NCBI RefSeq assembly: GCF_029407905.1
Contig: NC_073637.1
Location: forward strand, 50,468,501-50,532,500
Source of the DNA: Bubalus kerabau
Taxonomy: Eukaryota > Chordata > Mammalia > Artiodactyla > Bovidae
DNA length: 64,000 nucleotides
Direction: 5' to 3'
A program made the position numbers and the translations under genes. Within the stretch, counting starts at the first letter, position 1; every line of letters starts with the position of its first letter. Below are positions 22,059-33,520 of this stretch, one piece after another. A model generated the notes under the pieces. The model saw only the letters and a program-made list of their open reading frames with translations. It searched no databases and had not been told where the DNA came from.

Positions 22059-23104
22059 ACTATGCCAAAGCCTTTGACTGTGTGGATCACAATAAACTGT
22101 GGAAAATTCTTCAAGAGATGGGAATACCAGACCACCTGACCTGCCTCTTGAGAAACCTATATGCAGGTCAAGAAGCAACAGTTAGAACTGGACATGGAAC
22201 AACAGACTGGTTCCAAATAGGAAAAGGAGTATGTCAAGGCTGCATATTGTCACCCTGCTTATTTAACTTATATCATGAGAAATGCTGGGCTGGAAGAAGC
22301 ACAAGCTGGAATCAAGATTGTCAGGAGAAATATCAATCACCTCAGATATGCAGATGACACCACCCTTATGGCAGAAAGTGAAGATGAACTAAAGAGCCTC
22401 TTGATGAAAGTGAAAGAGGGGAGTGACAAACTTGGCTTAAAGCTCAACATTCAGAAAACGAAGATCATGGCATCTGGTCCCATCACTTCCTGGGAAATAG
22501 ATGGGGAAACAGTGGAAACAGTGTCAGACTTCATTTTGGGGGGCTCCAAAATCACTGCAGATGGTGACTGCAGCCATGAAATTAAAAGACGCTTACTCCT
22601 TGGAAGGAAAGTTATGACCAACCTAGATAGCATATTCAAAAGCAGAGACATTACTTTGCCAATTAAGTGTCATCTAGTCAAGGCTATGGTTTTTCCAGTG
22701 GTCATGTATGGATGTGAGAGTTGGACTGTGAAGAGAGCTGAGCGCCGAAGAATTGATGCTTTTGAACTGTGGTGTTGGAGAAGACTCTTGAGAGTCCCTT
22801 GGACTGCAAGGAGATTGGTCCTGGGTGTTCTTTGGAAGGACTGATGCTGAAGCTGAAACTCCAATACTTTGGCCACCTCATGCGAAGATTTGACTCACTG
22901 GAAAAGACTCTGATGCTGGGAGGGATTGGGGACAGGAGGAAAAGGGGACAACATAGGATGAGAAGGCTGGATGGCATCACCGACTCGATGGATGTGAGTT
23001 TGGGTGAACTCCGGGAATTGGTGATGGACAGGGAGGCCTGGTGTGCTGCGATTCATGGGGTCACGAAGAGTCGGACATGACTGAGTGACTGAACTGAACT
23101 GAGC
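22059..23104 (+). mobile_element. BovB LINE 3' fragment with TSD
   Basis: Starts inside the RT palm-A motif codons (ACTATGCCAAAGCCTTTGAC) and runs to the tail GAACTGAACTGAGC. The exact 10-bp TSD TAGCTTCTGG at 22049-22058 and 23105-23114 defines a clean 5'-truncated insertion of 1046 bp. It carries the YADD motif and most of the C-terminal region and is among the less decayed BovB copies here. Confidence 0.96.
22082..23080 (+). pseudogene. broken BovB reverse transcriptase ORF
   Basis: Three partial frames. 22082-22357 carries the RT segment with GVCQGCILSPCLFN. 22275-22844 (189 codons) carries RYADDTTLMAES and the region after it, up to LWCWRRLLRVPWTARR. 22769-23080 carries the C-terminal end (MLKLKLQYFGHLMRR ... 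VMDREAWCAAIHG). The frame breaks lie near 22274 (bases missing after LFNLY) and near 22817, where the usual SNQSILKEIS codons are deleted. RT activity would be lost. Confidence 0.88.
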
Positions 23105-23114
23105 TAGCTTCTGG

Positions 23115-23684
23115 TTGATGTCTCTTCCCTGTGTATACAAGATTGATCCTCTATCATCGACTCATGGGTACCACCTCAGTATCTATTCACCCTCCCTCAT
23201 TCTTATCAACATACAAATATGCTACGGTTTCTCCTATTTGGAGAAATAGTAAATGAAGTAACTAAACTTCTCTTGACACCGACATCCCTCAGTTCTCATC
23301 CTTTTTCTCTGCTCTCCTTTATCACAGAATTTCTCCACTGTCTTATATGAATTATTATTTTTTTTCATTGTCTGCATCAATATCCATGTTGCTAAATCCT
23401 ATGGCAGTTTTCAATCTTACCTTACTTGACTTGGCATCAGGATTTAATTCAGTTGATCACACTTATCACGCTTTTTTTGCTTTGTTACACTTGGTACCCT
23501 TGAATTACAAATCCATCACCTATTCCCAGATTTCCACTTATCTTACTGGCTATTTCTTTTCAGTCCATTTGTTTGTTGTTCCTCATCTTCCCATCTCTAG
23601 ATGTTGGAGTTTGCCTGGATCCTGTCTTGGATTTTTGCTTCTCTTAACCAACACTCACTCCCTTGGTGATTGTATTCAGTTTTT
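23115..23684. other. unique sequence
   Basis: No repeat or gene recognised. A 123-codon frame at 23347-23718 runs into the adjoining poly-T and has no recognisable domain. Confidence 0.45.
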
Positions 23685-26050
23685 TTTTTTTTTTTTCTCT
23701 TTTTTGAAATTTAGTTAAAATATAACAAACTGCAGGTATTTAAACTGTACAATTTGGTCAGTTTTGACATGTGTGTACACCCATGAAATAGTCGCTACCA
23801 CAATGTGAGAAAACAAACATTTTCATTCCTCCTCAAAAATTTCCTATTTCTCTTGTAATCTTTGCATTCTCCCACTCCAATTCACAGGCAAGCATTGATG
23901 TAATTTCTGTCACTAGAGATTAGTTTGCATTTTCTAGAGTTTTATATACAAAGGAAAATAAACAATAAGTCCTTTTTGGGGGGCCTGGCTTCTTTCATTC
24001 AATGTTATAAATTTGAGATTCACGGATGTTGTTTTATGTATCAAAGCTTGTTGCCATTTATTGCTGAGTAATAATTTATACCTGTACTTTTGCATGAGTA
24101 TGCCACAATTTATCCACTTAACGGTTGTTGGACCTTTGAATTGTTTCTAGTTTAGGGCTATTACAAATAAAATGGCTACAAACATTTGTGTACAAGTTTT
24201 TGTCTGAGCATATGTTTTAATTTCTCTCAGATGAATTCCTAGAAGTGGAATGATTGGGCTATATGTTAGATATATGCTTAACTTTTTAAGAAACTGACCA
24301 AATATTTTCTAAAGTGATAGAACCATTAATTATTCCTTTCAGCAGTATAAGAATTCCAGTGTCCATGCCAACACCTTATATTAAGGCAGACTGTGCCCTG
24401 AGATCTCAGTCTGGCTTGCCATTTGTTTCTGTAAGTAATGGAGTTATGCCCATTCATTTTCTTATCATCTATGGTTGCTTTCATTCTATGACTGCAGAGT
24501 TGAACAGTTTTGACAAAGGCCATATGGCCAGTGAAGACATATCTGGAATCTTCATGTTAAAAAAATAAAAGAGATTACAGATGCTTGCTTTACATGATCA
24601 TTTAAAAAAATACATAGCTATTCTAATAGGTTGTGAAGATTTCTAATTGTGATTTTAATTTGGATTTCCCTAATGACTAATGGGATGGGGCCTCTTTTCA
24701 TTTGCTTATTTTCCATTTACTTATGTGAATCTCTGTTTAAATCTTTTACCATTTGCATTTTTTGTTTGCTGTTTTGTTTGGTTTCCTTTACTTCTTATTG
24801 GAGTATAAGTCTCTGTGTACCTGTGAAACAAATCTTTTTTTTCTGATATAAGTGATATCAAAAATTTCCCCCTATTTAGTGACTTATATTTTAATTTTCT
24901 TAATGACATTTTTCAAAAGATAAAACTTTTCATTTTAAGGAAGTCCAGTTTATCAATTTTCCTTTTTGATTACTATTTTTCATTTCTATCTAAAAAATTT
25001 CTTACTCTGCTAAGATTACAAAGATTATATCCTATGTTTCTCTTATTTGTTTTATCTTCTCAGACTTTCCTTTAGGCCTAATGTCCATTTGAGGTAAATT
25101 TTTGTATATGATGTGAGATAAGGGTCAGTGATCTCTTTTTTTCCCCATATGGTTAGCCAGGTGATCCAGCAAGATTTGTAGAAAAGTCTTTTTTTCCCCC
25201 CAACTGAGTTGCAACTCTAACAAAACTCAACAGATGTAAGTATAAGTGTTTTTCTTGATTTTATTTCGTTTTTCTTGATTTTATTTCATTCTATTATATT
25301 TATGTCTATCTCTTGGCCATTATAAAACTGTCCTAATTATGATAGCTTCAAGATAAGCCTTGAAATCAGGTAGGGTTCTTTTTTCCTAAACTTTCTTTTC
25401 TCAGAGGGCTTTGAATTTCCATATATATTCTAGATTATTTTGTCATTGTTTTACCTCCTCAAAAAATATGCTATGGTTCTGATTGGTATTATGTTAATAC
25501 AAATTTTGAGAAAATTACCATCTTTACCATTTTGAATCTTCCAGTTTATGAACATGGTATATATTTCCGTTTATTTAAGCCATCATTAATTTCAATTTTT
25601 TGCAGCAATTTTTTTCAAAGTAGAGATCATAGATGTCTTTTATTAGACTTATTCCATAGTATACAGCATAGGGTTTTTTTTGGCATAACTATAAATTATA
25701 TTATTTTTATAATTATATTTTCTAATTGTCCATTGCTAATATGTAAAAATATAATTTATTTTTGCATGTAATCTTGTATATTGTGAACTTTCTATTTTCA
25801 CTTACCAGTCTAGTTTTTGTTTTGAAGATTCTTTGGATTTTCTATTTTAAAAATTACATTACCTGCAGATAAAATTTTACTGCTTAATTTCTGATCTTTA
25901 TGATTTGAATTTTCTTTCCTTATTTTCTTGTAATGTTTAGGACTGCAAGTACAGTGTTGAACAGAGTAGTAAAGTGAGCATACATGCTTCATTCTTGATA
26001 TTAGGTAGGAAGATATTTAATTTTTTACCATTAGCTATAATTTTTTTCTA
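23679..26050 (-). mobile_element. L1 LINE remnant, antisense (3' UTR and end of ORF2)
   Basis: A poly-T of about 17 bases at the left corresponds to the L1 poly-A tail. The antisense 3' UTR and ORF2 text of an old mammalian L1 then follow in order: 'ACACCCATGAAATAGTCGC', 'AGTGGAATGATTGGGCTATA', 'TTTCCCTAATGACTAATGGG', 'AAGTCCAGTTTATCAATTTT', 'CTTGAAATCAGGTAGGG', 'AATCTTCCAGTTTATGAAC', 'TCTTTGGATTTTCTATTTT' and 'ACAGTGTTGAACAGAGTAG'. It is strongly decayed with many indels. It is the largest single repeat in the window and no ORF survives. Confidence 0.85.
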
Positions 26051-26089
26051 ACTTCCCTTTAACCAGTTTGAAAATATTTTCTAATATTC

Positions 26090-26450
26090 CTCATTTATTT
26101 CCTGACCTTTGATTTTTAATAGTTTGATTAGGATATATCCCAGCATAGTTTTCTTTGAATTTCTATTGTTTGAGGTTTGCTGAACTTTTCTAATCTGTAA
26201 ATTTTATGTGTTTCACTAGACTTGGGGAGTTTTCCACCATTATTTTTCAAATAATTTTTCTTCCTTTACATCTTTCTCCTTTCTCTATGGCATTTTATCA
26301 CACATCTTTGATAAACATTGTCACACAGGTCCCTTAGGTGTTGTTTATTTTTGTTAATTTCCATATATTTGCTTCTCCAGCTTTTGATAGTCTGTCTGCT
26401 TTTGTGCACTTTTCATTGTCCTCAAGTGATTGTAGTATTTTTTTTTAACA
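26090..26450 (-). repeat. probable L1-derived segment
   Basis: The phrases 'TTTGAATTTCTATTGTTTGA', 'GGTTTGCTGAACTTTTC', 'TTGGGGAGTTTTCCACC' and 'CACACAGGTCCCTTAGGTG' resemble a further internal L1M-type segment in antisense. It may be part of the preceding element. Confidence 0.5.
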
Positions 26451-26559
26451 GAGTTTTTAGTTGTTATCAGAAGAAAGATTGAATTGTAGATTTTTCCTGA
26501 CATAGCAGAATGAGACCCCCATTATCCAGTTGCATGATTTTAAATCCTGTATGTGATGA

Positions 26560-26925
26560 CTTACAAATAAATATATCCAGTTCAGACTTCTCCCCTTCTC
26601 TCCAGATATCTGTATCCAACTGTCTGCCTGCCATCTCTAACTTTAATAAACATTTTAAAACAAGTGTGTCTAAGACTGAGCCCTAACCTAGATAAATTAC
26701 TAAAATCTGCTTGTTCATCTTCTCAATTTCTTTGGAGTCATCCTTAACTCTTTTCTTTCACATGCCACATCTGACCATCAGCAAATCCTCTTGTCTCTAT
26801 TTTCACAATTTTTGAGTGTTTCTGTCACGCTTCTCACATCACCACCCTTGCTCAGCCATTAGCATATCTCACTTGCATTGTGATTTCCACTGTGGTTGGA
26901 CTAATTTGCTGTTTATATATGTTTG
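26560..26925 (+). repeat. Ancient LINE 3' UTR (L1M type)
   Basis: Same family as the copy at 20.8 kb, in the same orientation. 'TATCCAGTTCAGACTTCTCC', 'TCTGTATCCAACTGTCTGCC', 'GGAGTCATCCTTAACTC' and 'CATCAGCAAATCCTCTTGTC' are in the expected order. Confidence 0.6.
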
Positions 26926-26929
26926 TTGC

Positions 26930-28018
26930 ATTAATGGGCTACCAGCCCTAGATACCTGAAAACTTTGCACAACATTTAATTGCTAGGACTTGCCTTACAA
27001 TGCTGACAAGTGAATGATGGAAAAGGTGAATATCACTTCCAGCTAATTGGATCTGTGATTATGAATCAGGAAGCTAAAACCCACAAATCTTATTAAGTGG
27101 TGGGACTCTTCCCTAGGGCTAAGCCTAAGTGATACTCCTGAATTTAAAAATCATTTAATAAAGGTGTATTCATATAAATCATGCACTGTATTTGCCTTAT
27201 TGAGAACTGGGTGACACCTATAAACTGGGAGTGTGAGCCATCCTTAATGTTTAAGATGATATAATCAGAGTCTCATCAAATCTCCTTCAACTTTGTATGG
27301 TTTTTGAGAGACCTTGAGCTATTTGATTGACTGTTGGATTTATTAGTGACTCTTTATAAGACTATCTACCAGTAATATCGATCAGAAGTTATAAGAATCA
27401 CTCAAGGAATTTTCTGAATTTACATGCACCACTTTTCTTACTCTCGCCCTCTCTATTCTTACCAGCATTCTGGCATGTTCCTCAGAAAGCATCTCCTAAT
27501 CTCTGGAAAACTTCCCTACATACGTTTTTGTAACTGCAAAACCCTTTTTCCCTTATGCCAACCAAATTGAGTACCACTGGTGACTGCTGGTTCTTTAATG
27601 GTCCTGGTTAAAATTTTAGGTAGGTAGATAGATATACATACATATGCAATTAAAATATGCACATATATACACAAAATATACACAAGGATTATGCATATTA
27701 TAGAATTATCTTTTTTTCCCTTTTACATTCCATTTTTACATGGAATCTGTAAGAAAAAAAGACTTATGAGATTCTTTATGCTCAGAGAGACTACAAATAT
27801 TGAGAAATTTTACAACCTACCGTACTTGATAATAATACTTCTTATTCTTTCTGTAGAAAAAATCATATTGTGTCACTTTGTCTATTTTATTTCTTGTTCT
27901 CTGCAAAGGGATATGTTTATCACATTTATACTAGAATCTTTTGCTTTCATCTATGTATTTATTCAGTCATTCACAAATATATTACTGTGAAGTTCCTTTT
28001 AAAAAGTCTACAACAAAT
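26930..28018. other. unique AT-rich sequence
   Basis: No gene recognised. An AT-rich simple-sequence patch with GATAGATATACATACATATG lies at about 27615-27690. Confidence 0.45.
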
Positions 28019-28021
28019 ACC

Positions 28022-28908
28022 ATGCTGCTGTTCAGTTGCTAAGTCGTGTCTGACTCTTTGCAAACCCATAGACTACAGCACACCAGGCTTCCTTGTCCTT
28101 CACTATCTCTTGGAGTTTGCTCAAACTCATGTCCATTGATTCGGTGATGCTATCCAACCTTCTCATTCTCTGTTGTCCCTTAATCCTCCTGCTCTCAATC
28201 TTTCCCAGCATCAGGGTCTTTTCCGATGAGTCGACTCTTTGCATCAGGTGGCTTTAGCATCGGTCCTTCCAATGAATATTTAGGGTTGATTTCCTTAAGG
28301 ATTGACTTGTTTGATCTCCTGTCTGTCCAAGGGACTCTCAAGAGTCTTCTCTAGCACCACAGTTTGAAAGCATCAATTCTTCAGCACTCAGCCTTCTCAC
28401 TTTCATGCATTGCAGAAGGAAATGGCAACCCACTCCAGTGTTCTTGCCTGGAGAATCCCAGGGATGGGGGAGCCTTGTGGGCTGCTGTCTATGGGGTCGC
28501 ATAGAGTCAGACAAGACTGAAGCGACATAGCAGCAGCAGCAGCCTTCTTTTTGGTCCAATTCTGATTTCTGTAAATGACTGTCAGAAAAACCATTGACTT
28601 GACTTTGTGGACCTTTGTCAGCAAAGTAATGTCTCTGCTTTTTAATATGCTGTCTGGGTTTGTCATAGCTTTCCTTCCAAGAAGCAAGCGTCTTAATTTC
28701 GTGGCTGCAGTCACTGCAGTGATTTTGGAGGCCGAGATAATAAAATCTACCACTGTTCCCATTTTTTCCCCATCTGTTTGCCATGAAGTGATGGAGCTGG
28801 ATGCCATGATCTTAGTTTTCTGAATGTTGAGTTTTAAGCCAGCTTTTTCAGTCTCCTCTTTCACCCACATCAAGAGGCTTTTTAGTTCCTCCTCATTTCT
28901 GCCATTAG
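28022..28908 (-). mobile_element. BovB LINE 3' fragment split by half a Bov-A2
   Basis: Inverted and diverged. The left end is the complement of the 3' tail (CAGTTGCTAAGTCGTGTCTG). The right end lies just 3' of the YADD region (CCTCATTTCTGCCATTAGGG). Interrupted at 28398-28540 by a Bov-A2 fragment. Frames on the minus strand (28403-28873, 28338-28784) read across both elements and are not real genes. Confidence 0.9.
28398..28540 (+). mobile_element. Bov-A2 SINE, 5'-truncated (second unit only)
   Basis: Begins in the linker (CACTTTCATGCATTGCAGAA), contains one Bov-A unit, and ends in the CAGCAGCAGC tail. AGCCTTCT is repeated at 28390-28397 and 28541-28548, both copies within BovB sequence, so the SINE inserted into the older LINE. 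Confidence 0.93.
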
Positions 28909-29011
28909 GGTGATATCAACTACATATCAAATAATCAAAAATAAAGAGAATATATAATTATTTACTCCCACCTGCAGGCACACAGTTTTTCCTAAGAATA
29001 TATTATCTATT

Positions 29012-29233
29012 GGGCTTCTCAGATGGTACTAGTGGTAAAGAACTCACCTGCCAATGCAGGAGACATAATAGACATGGATTCCATCCCTGGATCAGGAAGA
29101 TCCCCTGAGGGAGGGCATGGTAATCCACTCCAGTATTCTTGCCTGGAGAATCCCATGGACAGAGAAGCCTGGGAGGCTACAGCCCATAGGGTCGCAAAGA
29201 GTTCAATATGCCTGAAGTGACATGCACACATGC
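29012..29233 (+). mobile_element. Bov-tA SINE
   Basis: Full-length copy: GGGCTTCTCAGATGGTACTA head, ATCAGGAAGATCCCC, CCACTCCAGTATTCTTGCC body and GGGTCGCAAAGAGTTCAATA. The exact 12-bp TSD ATATTATCTATT lies at 29000-29011 and 29234-29245. Confidence 0.95.
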
Positions 29234-29274
29234 ATATTATCTATTACTTGAAGTCACTGCTTCAAAAAAAAGGG

Positions 29275-29372
29275 CATTTATATATAGAGAGAGCTGATTC
29301 ACTTTGCTGAACAGCAGCAACTAACTCTGCATTGTAAAAAACTGTACTTCAATAAAAAATTTAAAAGTGTTA
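29275..29372 (+). mobile_element. L1 3' end, short sense fragment
   Basis: 'GCTGATTCACTTTGCTGAAC', 'AGCAGCAACTAACTCTGC' and 'ACTTCAATAAAAAATTTAAA' match the final ~90 bases of the artiodactyl L1 3' end, including its AATAAA signal. Confidence 0.75.
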
Positions 29373-29424
29373 TTAAATCAGCTGGACTTTTAAAAATTTA
29401 TATTTGGAGGAGGGGGTAAGATAG

Positions 29425-29545
29425 GGTCATCTTTTCTTTTTTAAACTTTTTATTTTGTATTAGTGTATAGCTAATTAACAAGCAACATTTTAAGAGTTTC
29501 AAGTGAACAACGAAGGGGCTCAGCCATACATATGGGTCATTTTCT
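29425..29545 (-). mobile_element. L1 3' end, short antisense fragment
   Basis: 'AACTTTTTATTTTGTATTAG', 'GTATAGCTAATTAACAAGC', 'TTTCAAGTGAACAACGAAGG' and 'GGCTCAGCCATACATATG' read as the antisense artiodactyl L1 3' UTR. It lies about 50 bp from a sense L1 end, giving a tail-to-tail pair. Confidence 0.75.
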
Positions 29546-31003
29546 TAATGTGAAAACCAGCCTAAGTGCAAACCAGATATTCAGCACTAGATCATACAAT
29601 ATATTTTTAATGGTGGAACACTAATGCACACAAAATCTGGAGAGAAATGTACATAAGAATCCTTTGATTTTAATTTTGAAGGACAAGAGAAAAAACTTTA
29701 AGAGCCAATCTAATTTTCTTACGCAAAAAATGGGATTATAAAACGTTCTTTTCAACAAATATAAAATGTGTACATTTCAAAGAGGGAAGCAAATGAAGTG
29801 ACAAAGGGAATAAAGAAAAGCCAAATTAAGAGTATCAGAAACTGATAAGACCTGATAAAAGGAATCCTAATGACTAAAAGAAAGAAACATCAATGTCAAG
29901 AGAGGATAACATGAACAAAGCAAGAGATGGGAAGAGGTTGGTGGCAATGAAAGGAGGAACAAGATACATGCCGTTTCTAGACAGCTCTTCTTCCAATTCT
30001 CACTGCATCTCGTCTAGAAGAACTCTTTTTCTCCCGTTTTTCATCTCACTCTCTGTCCTGCTATCATTTCCCACCAGCTTTCTAAATTAACTTATTCTAT
30101 CAAAACAAACTTAGTCCAGACCTTTAGAATGCCCATTCTTGTTTCAGCCAGCAACTTTTAGGATCCAAATTAGGTTTAATTTTGTCTCCTCTAGAAGTTT
30201 AAACACTCCAATGACTTGGTTAGTTTAAGGCTTTTGTTGTGCTAGATTATCCCACATAAAGAGTGTATTGTAACTAAATCAACAAAGACTTCTTTGAAGT
30301 TTGTGGGAGAATTTGATGGGAAACCATTACTCTTCCATTACTAGGAAAAATTCTATATAATAAAGCTTTTCTTAAAATCTATTATATCATCACTTTGTTC
30401 TAGTTACAGAACATTTCTCATTTCTTTACCACTTAGCTATTCTAGGCTTATAACTTCCAGAAAGGCCAACATCAGACATTCCAAAGTGCTGTGTTTATAA
30501 GATCTATATTCACAAAATCTTCTTCTAGTTGTTTAAATGTGTTTGTTTTTGGTTTTTGTATCTGTAAATAAGCTCTAGTTGGTAAGAATCTATAAGAATA
30601 CAGAACAAGGAAAAGCAGTAAAAATCCTATGACTACCTTAGCTGATCCTTCCATTAAAAAAAATGATTATAGAATTGGGGATTAAGATCAAAGATGAACC
30701 ATCATTTGGGTTGGTTTCTTTTGACTGTAAAATTGTGGATTCCTTCAGTCTAAACTCTGAAAATCATTTAGAACCTTTATATAAACAAAGTCCATGTTAT
30801 AGTAATTAAAAGCACTTTTGATAGATGCTTAAAGACCAAAACCATGGCTACTGAAAATGATTCAATATAAGATTTTTGCTTTCTTTAAGGTCAAATGCTT
30901 AAAAAATTAAACACTATACAGTTTGTTTTAACTGGGATGAAATACAGAGCAGATTATAATCAAGATTCTGTATGTCTGGTTCCTAATATATTTAAAAGGG
31001 ATT
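29546..31003. other. unique sequence
   Basis: No gene or repeat recognised. AT-rich throughout. Confidence 0.45.
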
Positions 31004-31004
31004 T

Positions 31005-31061
31005 AACTATATATATAAACACACAGGTATATATACATATACACACATATATACATACATA
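31005..31061. repeat. (TA/CA)-rich simple repeat
   Basis: Alternating TATATA and CACACA stretches directly upstream of the BovB copy. Confidence 0.75.
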
Positions 31062-32671
31062 ATGTGGCAAGAATACACAGAAGAACTGTAAAAAAAAGAT
31101 CTTCACAACCAGGATAAGCAAGATGGTATGATCACTCACCTAGAGCCAGACATCCTGGAATGTGAAGTCAAGTGGGCCTTAGAAAGCATCATGACAAAAA
31201 AGCTAGTGGAGGTGATGGAATTCCAGTTGAGCTATTTCAAATCCTGAAAGATGATGCTGTGAAAGTGATACACTCAATATGCCAGCAAATTTGGAAAACT
31301 CAGCAGTGGCCACAGGACTGGAAAAGGTCAGTTTTCATTCCAATCCCAAAGAAAGGCAATGACAAAGAATGCTCAAACTACTGCACAATTGCGCTCATCT
31401 CACACGCTAGTGAAGTAATGCTCAAAATTTTCCAAGCCAGGCTTCAGCAATACGGGAACCGTGAACTTCCAAATGTTTAAGCTGGTTTTAGAAATGGCAG
31501 AGGAATCAGAGATCAAATTGCCAACGTCCTCTGGATCATGGAAAAAGCAAGAGAGTTCCAAAAAACATCTATTTCTGCTTTATTGACTATGTCAAAGCCT
31601 TTGACTGTGTGGATCACAATAAACTGTGGAAAATTCTGAAAGAGATGGGAATACCAGACCACCTGACCTGCCTCTTGAGAAACCTGTATGTAGGTCAGGA
31701 AGCAACAGTTAGAACTGGACGTGGAACAACAGACTGGTTCCAAATAGGAAAAGGAGTACGTCAAGGCTGTATATTGTCACCCTGCTTATTTAACTTCTAT
31801 GCAGAGTACATCATGAGAAACACTGGGCTGGAAGAAGCACAAGCTGGAATCAAGATTGCCGGGAAAAATATCAATAACCTCAGATATGCAGATGACACCA
31901 CCCTTATGGCAGAAAGTGAAGAGGAACTCAAAAACCTCTTGAGGAAAGTGAAAGTGGAGAGTGAAAAAGTTGGCTTAAAGCTCAACATTCAGAAAACGAA
32001 GATCATGGCATCCAGTCCCATCACTTCATGGGAAATAGATGGGGAAACAGTGGAAACAGTGCCAGACTTTATTTTGGGGGGCTCCAAAATCACTGCAGAT
32101 GGTGATTGCAGCCATGAAATTAAAAGACGCTTACTCCTTGGAAGGAAAGTTATGACCAACCTAGATAGCATATTCAAAAGCAGAGACATTACTTTGCCAA
32201 CAAAGGTCCATCTAATCAAGGCTATGGTTTTTCCAGTGGTCATGTATGGATGCGAGAGTTGGACTGTGAAGAAAGTTGAGCACTGAAGAATTGATGCTTT
32301 TGAACTATGGTGTTGGAGAAGAGTTTTGAGAGTTTCTTGGATTGCAAGGAGATCCAGCCAGTCCATTCTAAAGGGGATCAGTCCTAGGTGTTCTTTGGAA
32401 GGAATGATGCTAAAGCTGAAACTGCAGTACTTTGGCCACCTCATGCGAAGAGTTGACTCATTGGAAAAGACTCTGATGCTGGGAGGGATTGGGGGCAGGA
32501 GGAAAAGAGGATGATAGAGGATGAGATGGCTGGATGGCATCATCAACTCTATGGACGTGAGTTTGAGTGAACTCTGGGAGTTGGTAATGGACAGGGAGGC
32601 CTGGTGTGCTGTGATTCATGGGGTCGCAAAGAGTCAGACACGACTGAACGACTGAACTGAACTGAACTGAA
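31062..32671 (+). mobile_element. BovB LINE, longest copy in the window, 5'-truncated
   Basis: About 1.6 kb. It begins upstream of the RT palm (AATGTGGCAAGAATACACAG) and reaches the tail GAACTGAACTGAACTGAA. It includes the region before the RT core (GGDGIPVELFQILKDDAVK), the RT core with YADD, and the C-terminal region. The 5' UTR and endonuclease domain are absent. The tail meets the 3' end of an inverted Bov-tA. No clear TSD was found, perhaps because the left flank is simple repeat. Confidence 0.95.
31172..32514 (+). pseudogene. broken BovB reverse transcriptase ORF
   Basis: 31172-31480 encodes the N-terminal RT part (GGDGIPVELFQ, SVFIPIPKKGNDKECSNY) and stops at a TAA in place of the Gln codon before the AGFR motif. 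A frameshift follows. 31609-32286 (225 codons) carries DHNKLWKIL, GVRQGCILSPCLFN and the catalytic RYADDTTLMAES, ending at TGA where related copies have CGA (Arg). 32326-32514 continues in the same frame to another stop. Two of the three visible stops are explained by single C-to-T changes, as expected from CpG/CpA decay of a silenced element. Confidence 0.88.
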
Positions 32672-32684
32672 TGCGCATATGTGT

Positions 32685-32865
32685 GTGCATGTCTGACTCT
32701 TTGTGACCCTTTGGACTGTAGTCCAGCAGGGTCCTCTGTCCATGGGATATTTTAGACAAGAATACTGGAGTGAGTTGCCATTTTCCTCCTCCAGGGGATC
32801 TTCCTGACCCAGGGATTGAACCCACATCTCCGTGTCTCCTGCATTGCAGGCAGATTCTTTACCCA

Positions 32866-32868
<3 letters not shown>
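32685..32868 (-). mobile_element. Bov-tA SINE, tail-to-tail with BovB
   Basis: Inverted copy from ATGTCTGACTCTTTGTGACC to GCAGGCAGATTCTTTACCCA. The outer end of the tRNA-like head is replaced by an AT microsatellite. Confidence 0.9.
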
Positions 32869-32896
<28 letters not shown>

Positions 32897-32897
32897 T
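32869..32897. repeat. (AT)n microsatellite
   Basis: About 14 AT units run straight out of the truncated Bov-tA head. Such tracts often vary in length between individuals. Confidence 0.9.
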
Positions 32898-33509
32898 GAA
32901 GTTTGCATTTTTGAAGCACTGCCTGGGAACTGTGAGAGTTTAGTATGCAGATCTCTGAATATTTAGAAAAATAGCATATATTAGGCACACTATGTAATTT
33001 TTATATTATTAGCTTTTAATGTTTTATAAAAAAGCTTTTTAAAATATTGATATTTTGTTTTGTGATGGCAATGGTGATAGATACATGTAAGTGGAATCAG
33101 TTACATTTTAGAGACAGAATTACAAGATTTGTGATGGATTTTACCTAGAAAGTGGTGATAGTGTTTATAAACAGAGGCTATCTAGGTTCCAGCTTCAACA
33201 TTCTGGTGGATGGTGATGCCATTTAATAATATGAGAAGAACCAAGGAAGCATAGTTTGATAGTAAGGAAAATGAATAATAACTTAATAAAACTAAAGAGA
33301 GATCAAAAATGAATTCACATATACTGATTTTAGTGATCAGGCCATCTACCATTTGTCATATACAATACTGAGCGTTTTATATCTGCCACCTTATCAATGA
33401 TGTCAAATTTGGCTGAGATAAAAAAAAACCAGCCTCTTTATGATAAAGGTGTCACAAATACCACATAACAGAAAAGGTAATGTGTTATTCACCTATATTA
33501 TTTTAGTTT
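32898..33509. other. unique AT-rich sequence
   Basis: No gene or repeat recognised. Confidence 0.45.
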
Positions 33510-33520
33510 AGAGATTATGA

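Noticed and set aside
23347..23718. 123-codon frame
   Set aside because: It ends in a poly-T run encoding polyphenylalanine at an L1 tail; no gene evidence.
28338..28873. Minus-strand frames of 148 and 156 codons as a gene
   Set aside because: They read through a BovB fragment and an inserted Bov-A2, so they are chimeric repeat translations.
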